Below are positions 1 to 5,550 of a stretch of DNA of 6,792 nt, one piece after another. Numbering within the stretch: position 1 is the first letter of the stretch; every line of letters begins with the position of its first letter. The DNA is from Bacteroidota bacterium (lineage in GTDB: Bacteria > Bacteroidota > Ignavibacteria > Kapaibacteriales > UBA2268), in contig JAFRQN010000258.1 in the NCBI GenBank assembly GCA_017428585.1, positions 1-6,792 on the forward strand, written 5' to 3'. Position numbers and translations under genes: made by a program. Below the pieces are notes generated by a model. That model was not told the origin of the DNA, made no database searches, and saw only the letters and a program-made list of their open reading frames with translations.

Positions 1-62
1 CAATGTATGGTTCCTAAATGACCAGTTCCTATAATAGATGTTTTTATTTTCTGGTTATCCAT
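1..62 (-). CDS. Gfo/Idh/MocA-type NAD(P)-dependent oxidoreductase, N-terminal fragment
   Basis: Only the first 20 codons lie in the window; the rest runs off the left edge. The translation begins MDNQKIKTSIIGTGHLGTIH. A lysine-rich start leads into a hydrophobic beta strand and the glycine-rich dinucleotide-binding turn GTGHLG, the Rossmann signature typical of Gfo/Idh/MocA oxidoreductases, which often continue with a His as here. The ATG lies 5 bp past the rdgB stop codon, so the gene is very probably co-transcribed and translationally coupled with rdgB. The substrate cannot be told from the fragment. Other Rossmann-fold dehydrogenases could start similarly, but the I-G-x-G-x-x-G-x-x-H pattern favours this family. 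Confidence 0.7.
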   Translation of the reverse strand, partial: MDNQKIKTSIIGTGHLGTIH

Positions 63-67
63 GATTT

Positions 68-658
68 TTATTTTAATTTATTTATAAAATTTTCACAAAA
101 GTTTTTGATTGCTTTATATCGGTGACTAATTATATTTTTTTCATTTTCTGTTAATTCTGCAAATGTTTTATTATATCCTTTAGGTATAAATATAGGATCA
201 TAACCAAAACCATTATTACCTCGTTCTTCAAATATTATAGTTCCGTTACATTCACCATTAAAAAATAAAGTCTTATTCCCGTCATAATATGCAATTACAG
301 TGTGGAATTTTGCATTAAAATTTGTTTTATCTTTTAATAAACTTAATAATTTATTACGATTTGATTTATCGTCATGATTTATAGAAAATCGAGCAGAATT
401 GATTCCTGGAAGTCCATCTAATGCATCTACCTCCAATCCAGAATCATCAGCAATAACAGGTATCTGAGCAATTTTATAAAATGAAATTGCTTTTATTTGA
501 GCATTTTCATATAGTGTTTTACCAGTTTCTTCTGGTACTATATTTATATTTAAATCTTTTGGAGATAATAAGTTAATTGAATTTGTAGCCAAATTAAATA
601 TTATTTCTTTTATTTCATTAATTTTATGTAGATTATTACTTGCTATTAGAATATTCAT
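68..658 (-). CDS. rdgB: RdgB/HAM1 non-canonical purine NTP pyrophosphatase
   Basis: This 196-residue protein matches the usual length of the RdgB/HAM1/ITPase family. These cytosolic enzymes hydrolyse dITP, ITP and XTP to the monophosphate and pyrophosphate, keeping deaminated purines out of DNA and RNA. Family motifs are all present in order: the N-terminal ASNNLHKINEI (residues 6-16, substrate-binding Asn and Lys), the metal-binding and catalytic ADDSGLEVDAL (70-80), LPGINSARF (83-91), GFGYDPIF (150-157) and ISHRYKAI (177-184), where SHR contacts the base. No key residue is missing, so the enzyme should be active. It is the fourth gene of the leftward cluster, 22 bp after the GWxTD gene and 5 bp before the oxidoreductase. 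The start ATG gives the canonical N-terminus directly at the first beta strand. No Shine-Dalgarno sequence is evident. Confidence 0.95.
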   Translation of the reverse strand: MNILIASNNLHKINEIKEIIFNLATNSINLLSPKDLNINIVPEETGKTLYENAQIKAISFYKIAQIPVIADDSGLEVDALDGLPGINSARFSINHDDKSNRNKLLSLLKDKTNFNAKFHTVIAYYDGNKTLFFNGECNGTIIFEERGNNGFGYDPIFIPKGYNKTFAELTENEKNIISHRYKAIKNFCENFINKLK

Positions 659-680
659 AAATAATTATTTCATTATTTGT

Positions 681-2084
681 TTATAAAGTATTATCTTTAA
701 TTGTTTCTATCTTTTCTAATTTATAATTTCCAACAGAAATAATATTAAATATATATTTTTTGTTTATTTTATAATAATACCATATTTCATAGCTATTATT
801 ATTAATAAATATATTTTCAATCTTATTTGGTTGTCCATTTAATATATATATATTTCCTCTTGATGTTTTTGCACCGTCTTTTTCTACTATAGTTGAATAA
901 TTAAAAAAAGCGTAATCTACTCGTTGGAAGTATGTTGCCATTATATTATTATATGAAGTTGAAGAAGGATATTTATTATTCCAATAATTAAATAGTTTTT
1001 TATATTTTTCTGCTTTATTCCCAGAATTTAGTTCATTATACGTTTTATCATCAAGTATATAGTACATTGCATCTATAGCATAATTTATATCTAATAAAGA
1101 TATTGGTATATTTATCCATATCACTTCAAAAGTGAATACTTCTTTTTCTTTCGTTTTGCTATTTACTATTGTTAAATCATATAATCCAGGCGAAAAACTA
1201 TTACAGCTTGGATTAATTTGTAGTAATCCTATTGTATTTTGAGTATTAAAATTGGTTTTTATTAGATTTAAAACAGGAATTGAATCATAGCTACATTCTA
1301 TTTTTATATTTGGTAATATGTTCGCTAATCCTTTTATCGGTTTAAAATCCTGCCATGTTATCTGATTATTATTATTATTATCTTGGGAAGATATAGTATA
1401 TTCAAATTCTGATGTTTCTTTATTTGTTGTTAAGAATGGTAATAGGATTGAAAAAGAATTAGCTGTAAAAGGTATATTACCATTAGTTATCAATGGTGTA
1501 TAGGTGTTTTCAGACTGTTCTGATGAGTGATATACAAAATAAGGATTTAACAATAAGTTGTTATTTGATTGTAGTTTAGAATATTTATATATTGTTTTTG
1601 TTATATCTTTATTTAAATATCCTGTTTTACAATTTGATAAATGGATTTTTATATTATAATCATTATTTATAACATTAAAACTAATCAAATTTGTAAAATA
1701 AAGTTTTTGAAATAGTGTTTCTTCATAGTTATCTACAATAATTGTATCATTTGTTAAAATACGTTTGCGTGTTATTCCTTCATTATCTTTTATGGTAGCT
1801 TCTATATTTATTATAGCATAATATTTATTATTAGAGTTTAATTTAAATATTAATTCATTATAATGTACTTTATAAAAAAAGTATATCCTTAATGAATCTA
1901 AGTTAGAATTTGGTACTGTATATATGTCTGTATATAAATTACTTCCATAGTTATAATATTTACTTTTATCAGGCATATTAATACTATTATTATTTTGACT
2001 TAAAGCATGATAAGGTAATAAAGTAAATAAAATGATAAATGAAATTATATTTATATTTATATTAATATATTTTTTATTTCTCAT
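681..2084 (-). CDS. Secreted GWxTD-domain protein with degenerate signature
   Basis: This 467-residue protein starts with a Sec signal peptide: a basic MRNKK, a hydrophobic core at about residues 8-24, and a probable cleavage after ALS near residue 29. It should therefore be periplasmic or surface-associated. The middle (about 60-320) looks beta-rich and is very Asn/Ile/Tyr-rich, including an NNNNN run at 236-240. The C-terminal part (about 335-440) fits the GWxTD family of Bacteroidota and related phyla: an alpha-helical stretch with LFNYWNNKYP (364-373), YFQRVDYAFFNYS (385-397), then RGNIYILNGQPNKIE (409-423) and EIWYY (433-437). The family-defining G-W-x-T-D is written G-A-K-T-S here (404-408), so the Trp and Asp are lost while the flanking motif is kept. 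The role of the family is not established. It lies 31 bp after the YciO-family gene and 22 bp before rdgB, on the same strand. Confidence 0.78.
   Translation of the reverse strand: MRNKKYINININIISFIILFTLLPYHALSQNNNSINMPDKSKYYNYGSNLYTDIYTVPNSNLDSLRIYFFYKVHYNELIFKLNSNNKYYAIINIEATIKDNEGITRKRILTNDTIIVDNYEETLFQKLYFTNLISFNVINNDYNIKIHLSNCKTGYLNKDITKTIYKYSKLQSNNNLLLNPYFVYHSSEQSENTYTPLITNGNIPFTANSFSILLPFLTTNKETSEFEYTISSQDNNNNNQITWQDFKPIKGLANILPNIKIECSYDSIPVLNLIKTNFNTQNTIGLLQINPSCNSFSPGLYDLTIVNSKTKEKEVFTFEVIWINIPISLLDINYAIDAMYYILDDKTYNELNSGNKAEKYKKLFNYWNNKYPSSTSYNNIMATYFQRVDYAFFNYSTIVEKDGAKTSRGNIYILNGQPNKIENIFINNNSYEIWYYYKINKKYIFNIISVGNYKLEKIETIKDNTL
1361..1382. repeat. AAT/ATT trinucleotide run inside the GWxTD gene
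   Basis: The plus strand shows consecutive ATT triplets, which encode the five-Asn run at residues 236-240 of the GWxTD protein on the minus strand. In-frame triplet gain or loss would change only the number of asparagines. It is probably a by-product of the AT bias. Confidence 0.6.
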
Positions 2085-2115
2085 TATTCATATTGTTTTA
2101 ATATATTAGAAAAGA

Positions 2116-2766
2116 TTATTCTGTTGTTTCTATATCAATATAATCAACATTTTCATATCCTGCTCCTTTACGAATGATTTTAAATTCATCATTGACCATA
2201 TCTATTACAGTAGATTCTCCAACAAAATTGTAGTGTTCTGTTTTAATAATTATATCTACTAAATTTGAAAAAGAATCAATAATTTCATCGGGTGTTAAAA
2301 AGAAAAAACTATCATCTTCACCAATCTTAGCAGAAATTGAAATTAATGGTTCCTCGATTAATTCTAATAATGCATGTGCAATTATATTGTCAGGTACACG
2401 TATTCCAACTGTTTTTCGGTTTGGATTAATTGCTAATTGAGGTACTATTTTAGTAGCAGGTAAAATAAAAGTATAAGGTCCTGGTATTAGACTTTTAATA
2501 GTTTTATAGGCATTATTGGATATTTTTGCGTAAGCTGATATATTTGATAGATTTTTACATAAAAATGTTAGTGATTTTTTTGCTGATATATTACGGATTT
2601 TGCGTAATTTTTCTATTGCATTTTTGTTGGCTAGTTGACATCCTAATGTAAATCCTGTATCTGTTGGATATAATATAACAGCACCTTGTTTTAATTTATT
2701 TACTATTTTATTTAATTTTCTTATTTCTGGTGTTATCCAATGAATTTCAAAAACTTCAGCTCTCAT
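2116..2766 (-). CDS. YciO-like Sua5/YrdC/TsaC-family protein
   Basis: This 216-residue cytosolic protein has the YrdC fold. Members of the family (TsaC/Sua5) make threonylcarbamoyl-AMP from threonine, bicarbonate and ATP for the t6A37 modification of tRNA; the YciO branch has a less settled role. Motifs seen: LYPTDTGFTLGC (32-43), KIR (56-58), PGPYTFIL (95-102), RKTVGIRVP (117-125), LISISAK (141-147) and STVIDM (185-190). The overall layout and several stretches, such as an initial xIHW-like strand, YPTD(T/S)G, PGxYTFIL and RKT(V/I)G(I/M)RVP, resemble E. coli YciO as I remember it more than TsaC. The S-T-S-A-N motif of true TsaC reads SISAK. There is no C-terminal Sua5 domain. Assignment to the family is firm; whether it is the t6A enzyme of this organism is open. 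It follows the FGE-fold lipoprotein gene by 29 bp and precedes the GWxTD gene by 31 bp. Confidence 0.88.
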   Translation of the reverse strand: MRAEVFEIHWITPEIRKLNKIVNKLKQGAVILYPTDTGFTLGCQLANKNAIEKLRKIRNISAKKSLTFLCKNLSNISAYAKISNNAYKTIKSLIPGPYTFILPATKIVPQLAINPNRKTVGIRVPDNIIAHALLELIEEPLISISAKIGEDDSFFFLTPDEIIDSFSNLVDIIIKTEHYNFVGESTVIDMVNDEFKIIRKGAGYENVDYIDIETTE

Positions 2767-2773
2767 TATATTA

Positions 2774-2790
2774 ATTATTATTATTATTAT
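2774..2790. repeat. ATT trinucleotide microsatellite between genes
   Basis: About five tandem ATT units fill most of the 29 bp gap between the stop of the lipoprotein gene and the start of the YciO-family gene. On the transcribed minus strand they read as AAT units, just upstream of the ATG, in the ribosome-binding region. Length changes here would alter only intercistronic spacing. Confidence 0.5.
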
Positions 2791-2795
2791 CAGTA

Positions 2796-3869
2796 TTATA
2801 TATTTCTTACTAATCTAATTCCAATAAAAGTATTTGTACTTTGACTATTTCTTTTCTGAACTCTGATATTAGCTTTACCATCGATACAACAGGATCCACG
2901 ATTTACGCGTGTTGTCCCTGTTAATGAACCTTTTGGATTTATTGTTGGTGATATATTATAATAGTTTGCATCATAATAATCCCAACACCATTCTGCTACA
3001 TTTCCAATGCAGTCATATAATCCATTATTGTTAGGTTTTAATAGTCCACATGGTTTTGGTGTTAGGCCTGAATTGGATGAATACCAAGCGTATTCATTAA
3101 TGTTTGCTGTAGGATCCATTTGTGCACAAAATTCCCATTCAGCTTCTGTTGGCAATCTCCAACCATTAGCAAGTGTATCCCAAGCTACATAATCATCTTG
3201 AGTAATTATATAAGCAGGTTTTAAATTATAAAATTCTGATATCCTATTGCAAAATTTTATAGCTTCTAACCAGGATATATTATAAATAGGTAAATCATCA
3301 TCAATAACTAATGCAGTATTTGTATCCATTGTTAGAGAATAAATTCTTTGTGATATTTCTGTTGTAGAAACTAAAAAACTATGATTTATGTTTACATTAT
3401 GTATAGGTAATTCATCTAAAAAACCAAAATTACTTCCCATATTAAAACTACCTGCATCTATTTTTACAATTTTAAAAGGAGGTAATGGACTGATATTTAA
3501 ATTGATGTAATATGTTTTAGGTGCGACTTCTATTTTTTTATTATTTATTACAACATATAATGTTGCTTCTCCGCTTAACTTAGGTATTCTTATAGATATT
3601 TTACTTTCTGTCCATTGTATACAGTCAAAGGATAATATCTTTAATGTATCATTAAACACAACATAGTTAGATGAATCTGGTTGACCTAAATATTCACCAT
3701 ATATCAAAATTGTATCACTGTAAAAAGTATTATTATTGTCTATATTATAAATTTTTGTTTCTCCTGTTGTGTCAATAGGTAAACTTTCAGAACATGAAAT
3801 GAATAGTATAAATATACTATATATAAAAAAATGAAATTTGAGTTTAATAATATGGTTAATATTTTTCAT
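2796..3869 (-). CDS. Lipoprotein with IPT/TIG domain and FGE-sulfatase (SUMF1) fold
   Basis: This 357-residue protein starts with a lipoprotein signal: basic/polar residues, a hydrophobic stretch (13-25) and a lipobox-like LFISC with Cys26, so it is probably anchored to a membrane through lipidation. Residues about 38-124 look like an IPT/TIG immunoglobulin-like domain (ILIYGEYLG, VVFND, IQWTESKISIRIP). Residues about 132-357 are an FGE-sulfatase domain: IDAGSFNMGS (137-146), LPIYNISWLEAIKFCNRIS (193-211), NGWRLPTEAEWEF (235-247), GLYDCIGNVAEWCWDYY (283-299), RVNRGS (321-326) and a final GIRLV (350-354). The C-x4-C copper-binding pair that true formylglycine-generating enzymes carry after RGGSW is absent; the adjacent Cys327-Cys328 does not fit it. 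A binding or structural role is therefore likelier than sulfatase activation. The gliding proteins GldJ/GldK share this fold, but the IPT domain and shorter length argue against them. It heads the five-gene cluster, 107 bp after ruvC. Confidence 0.85.
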   Translation of the reverse strand: MKNINHIIKLKFHFFIYSIFILFISCSESLPIDTTGETKIYNIDNNNTFYSDTILIYGEYLGQPDSSNYVVFNDTLKILSFDCIQWTESKISIRIPKLSGEATLYVVINNKKIEVAPKTYYINLNISPLPPFKIVKIDAGSFNMGSNFGFLDELPIHNVNINHSFLVSTTEISQRIYSLTMDTNTALVIDDDLPIYNISWLEAIKFCNRISEFYNLKPAYIITQDDYVAWDTLANGWRLPTEAEWEFCAQMDPTANINEYAWYSSNSGLTPKPCGLLKPNNNGLYDCIGNVAEWCWDYYDANYYNISPTINPKGSLTGTTRVNRGSCCIDGKANIRVQKRNSQSTNTFIGIRLVRNI

Positions 3870-3899
3870 AAAATAAAATTGTAAAATTTATATAAATTA

Positions 3900-3948
3900 A
3901 GCCACAATTTAGCACGATATTCAAGTTTTTAATGTGTAATTTGTGGCT
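3900..3948 (-). terminator. Imperfect stem-loop between ruvC and lipoprotein gene (possible terminator)
   Basis: The outer arms AGCCACAA (3900-3907) and TTGTGGCT (3941-3948) are perfectly complementary. Inside them a mismatch (3908/3940) is followed by three more pairs (3909-3911 with 3937-3939), a bulge at 3912, three pairs (3913-3915 with 3934-3936), a bulge at 3916 and two pairs, closing a loop of about 13 nt. That gives about 16 pairs and an unusually GC-containing stem for this AT-rich gap. It lies 29 nt past the ruvC stop on the minus strand. What follows is AU-rich (TAATTTATATAAATTTTAC) without a clean U-run, so termination is plausible but not certain. A processing site or a leader structure for the next gene is also possible. 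Confidence 0.5.
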
Positions 3949-3976
3949 ATTATATTACTATTTAGATTAATATAGA

Positions 3977-4522
3977 TTAAAGTTTTATAATTTTTTCTGG
4001 ATTATGATTTATATATTCAGACCAAGAATTATAAGAATTAATTACCTGGATATTATGTTTATTGCAGTGACATATAGCTACTGCAAGTGCATCAGTGGTA
4101 TCAAAATGGGTTATATCATCAGAAATATTTAATATTGTTTTTATCATAAAACGTATTTGTTCTTTTGATGCATTACCATTCCCTGATACTGATTTTTTTA
4201 TATCTCGTGCTGCATATTCTGTTAAAGGAATATTTTTATTTACAATTGCTACAATAGCAGAAGCTCTTGCATGAGATAATTTTATTACTGATTGAGCATT
4301 TTTTGAATAAAAAACTGATTCTATTGCCGCTTGATCAGGTTGTGTTCGTTCAATAATACTATTTACTCGAGAATAAATTTCTCCTAATCTTAAATTAAAA
4401 TCAGATATTTTTTTTTTAATTTCAATAGTACCATATTCAATTAGTGACAACTTAGAATCGATTTGTTCTATTACTCCATAGCCACATAATACAGATCCAG
4501 GATCTATTCCAAGAATTCTCAT
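3977..4522 (-). CDS. ruvC: Crossover junction endodeoxyribonuclease RuvC
   Basis: RuvC cuts Holliday junctions symmetrically as a dimer, working with RuvAB at the end of homologous recombination. The 181-residue length is normal for the family. All four acidic catalytic positions are visible: Asp7 in MRILGIDPGS, Glu68 in AAIESVFYSKNAQSVIKLSHARA, and Asp141 and Asp144 in FDTTDALAVAICH. The region YAARDIKKSVSGNGNASKEQI (103-123) matches the conserved DNA-binding segment. The ATG is set by the conserved first strand and lies 6 bp after the yebC stop, so the two genes are almost certainly one transcript. No ruvA or ruvB is in the window. An A10 run in the coding strand (residues 36-39, Lys-Lys-Lys-Ile) is a potential slippage site. 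Confidence 0.96.
   Translation of the reverse strand: MRILGIDPGSVLCGYGVIEQIDSKLSLIEYGTIEIKKKISDFNLRLGEIYSRVNSIIERTQPDQAAIESVFYSKNAQSVIKLSHARASAIVAIVNKNIPLTEYAARDIKKSVSGNGNASKEQIRFMIKTILNISDDITHFDTTDALAVAICHCNKHNIQVINSYNSWSEYINHNPEKIIKL
4408..4417. repeat. Ten-base homopolymer (A10 on coding strand) inside ruvC
   Basis: Ten T on the plus strand are ten A on the ruvC coding strand, reading AAA AAA AAA A(TA), in a loosely conserved part of the protein before the catalytic Glu. The reading frame is intact in this sequence. A gain or loss of one base would truncate RuvC early. Confidence 0.85.
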
Positions 4523-4528
4523 TGTTTA

Positions 4529-5287
4529 TTATTCTTCATCTTCTAATTCTTCAGCTACTTTATCATCAAGTTCAAAATTAGAAAATACATTTTGAACATC
4601 ATCATGATCTTCAAAAACATCAATAAAACGTAAAATTTTACGAGCTTCGTCTACAGTATTAATTTTTACAGTAGTTTTAGGTAAGTACTCTAATTTTGCC
4701 TCTGTTACCTGGTAATGTTTATCTTCTAAGTATTTATTTACATTGGAAAATTCTTCCATTGCACATATAATTCTAGAAGTTTCTTCATCATATTCTAAAT
4801 CATCGGCTCCAGATTCTAAAATTACTTCAAGTAATTCATCTTCACTGACTCCATTAGTAGATAAAGAAATAACACCTTTTCTTTCAAAATTCCAAGCTAC
4901 AGAATTAGCTTCGCCTAAATTACCACCATTACGAGACATTAATGCACGAATTTCTGAGACTGTACGTTTTTTATTGTCAGTTACAGTTTCAAGAATTACG
5001 GCTATTCCATTAGGAGCATAACCTTCGTAGATGATTTCTTCATAATTTACACCTTCTATTTCACCAGTACCTTTTTTTATTGCTCTTATGATATTATCAT
5101 TTGGCATATTTACTGAACGTGCATTTTGCATCGCTAATCTTAAACGTGGATTTCCATCTGGATCACCACCACCTTCACGGGCTGCTATAGTGATTTCTTT
5201 TGATATACGTGTAAATACTTTTCCACGTTTAGCATCTGCTCTACCTTTTTTATGTTTAATATTGGCCCATTTACTATGTCCTGACAT
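4529..5287 (-). CDS. yebC: YebC/PmpR family regulator (TACO1-like)
   Basis: This 252-residue protein is full length for the YebC/PmpR/TACO1 family. These cytosolic three-domain proteins have been described as transcription regulators and, more recently, as factors that relieve ribosome stalling. Seen directly: the hallmark N-terminus MSGHSKWANIKHKKGRADAK, then GKVFTRISKEITIAAREGGGDPDGNPRLRLA (22-52), NMPNDNIIRAIKKGTG (59-74), YEGYAPNGIAVILETVTDN (87-105), RTVSEIRALMSRNGGNLGE (108-126) and VAWNFERKGVI (129-139). The C-terminus is very acidic (ending EELEDEE). The ATG is fixed by the conserved MSGHSKW. An AGGGA about 10 nt upstream (near 5298-5302) might act as a weak ribosome-binding site. A Bacteroidota-type promoter lies about 40 nt upstream, and ruvC follows after 6 bp, an order also found in proteobacteria. 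Confidence 0.96.
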   Translation of the reverse strand: MSGHSKWANIKHKKGRADAKRGKVFTRISKEITIAAREGGGDPDGNPRLRLAMQNARSVNMPNDNIIRAIKKGTGEIEGVNYEEIIYEGYAPNGIAVILETVTDNKKRTVSEIRALMSRNGGNLGEANSVAWNFERKGVISLSTNGVSEDELLEVILESGADDLEYDEETSRIICAMEEFSNVNKYLEDKHYQVTEAKLEYLPKTTVKINTVDEARKILRFIDVFEDHDDVQNVFSNFELDDKVAEELEDEE

Positions 5288-5328
5288 ATTTAATTATTCC
5301 CTATATTATATATTAATTCTATAAAATA

Positions 5329-5359
5329 CAAAAATACAATTTTTTTTTGAGACGACAAC
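5329..5359 (-). promoter_or_regulatory. Bacteroidota-type promoter for yebC-ruvC
   Basis: Read on the minus strand, GTTG (5359-5356) is followed by exactly 19 nt and then TATTTTTG (5336-5329). This matches the Bacteroidota housekeeping consensus, TTTG-N19/20-TAnnTTTG, at every fixed position of the -7 box and at TTG of the -33 box. Transcription would start around 5322-5324, giving a leader of about 35 nt before the yebC ATG. The spacer includes a run of nine A (5340-5348). Confidence 0.75.
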
Positions 5360-5426
5360 ATATTTTTTCAATTTAATTAAGATTGTATTTTTTAATATGA
5401 AGTTTGAAAAATATTAAAAAAGAAAA

Positions 5427-5448
5427 ATTAATTATAGTAATAATTAAT
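5427..5448. repeat. 9-bp AT-only inverted repeat upstream of mreB
   Basis: ATTAATTAT (5427-5435) and ATAATTAAT (5440-5448) are perfect inverted copies around a 4-nt AGTA centre. The element covers the place where the -33 box of the upstream mreB promoter candidate would be, so it could be an operator. Because it contains only A and T, chance is a serious alternative in this region. Confidence 0.3.
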
Positions 5449-5459
5449 AACTTTTTATG

Positions 5460-5467
5460 TAAATTTG
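5460..5467 (+). promoter_or_regulatory. Candidate upstream -7 box for mreB
   Basis: TAAATTTG fits the Bacteroidota -7 consensus TAnnTTTG fully and is followed by C, as often seen. No TTG is present 19-21 nt upstream; that position falls in the AT palindrome. A start here would give a leader of about 75 nt before the mreB ATG. Confidence 0.4.
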
Positions 5468-5512
5468 CAATCATGTAATAAAAATATTTTTATTATTTTT
5501 ATAATATTGAAT

Positions 5513-5520
5513 TATATTTG
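5513..5520 (+). promoter_or_regulatory. Candidate proximal -7 box for mreB
   Basis: TATATTTG is a second full match to TAnnTTTG. Only T-rich sequence, without a TTG, lies at the -33 distance. Transcription would start about 25 nt before the mreB ATG at 5551. Either or both boxes may be used; the rest of the 263-nt gap 5288-5550 shows only AT-rich sequence and no gene. Confidence 0.38.
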
Positions 5521-5550
5521 TGATTATATAAGAAATAGAAAGTGAATTAT

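Noticed and set aside
3007..3192. Plus-strand open frame antisense to the FGE-fold lipoprotein gene
   Set aside because: It lies wholly inside a well-supported gene on the other strand, shows no family motif, and its protein is unlike its neighbours in composition.
2796..3869. Annotation as GldJ/GldK or as a true formylglycine-generating enzyme
   Set aside because: The IPT/TIG domain and length do not fit GldJ/GldK, and the C-x4-C copper site of the true enzyme is missing.
3870..3899. TAAATTTT-like -7 box just upstream of the lipoprotein gene
   Set aside because: The final G is missing and no TTG lies at a suitable distance upstream, so it is not distinguishable from AT-rich background.
4743..5324. 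Two plus-strand open frames antisense to yebC
   Set aside because: They are shadows of the highly conserved yebC frame; no motif or start context supports them.
5542..5550. In-frame GTG at 5542 as the start of mreB
   Set aside because: It adds only three residues, has no better ribosome-binding signal, and an ATG follows directly at 5551.
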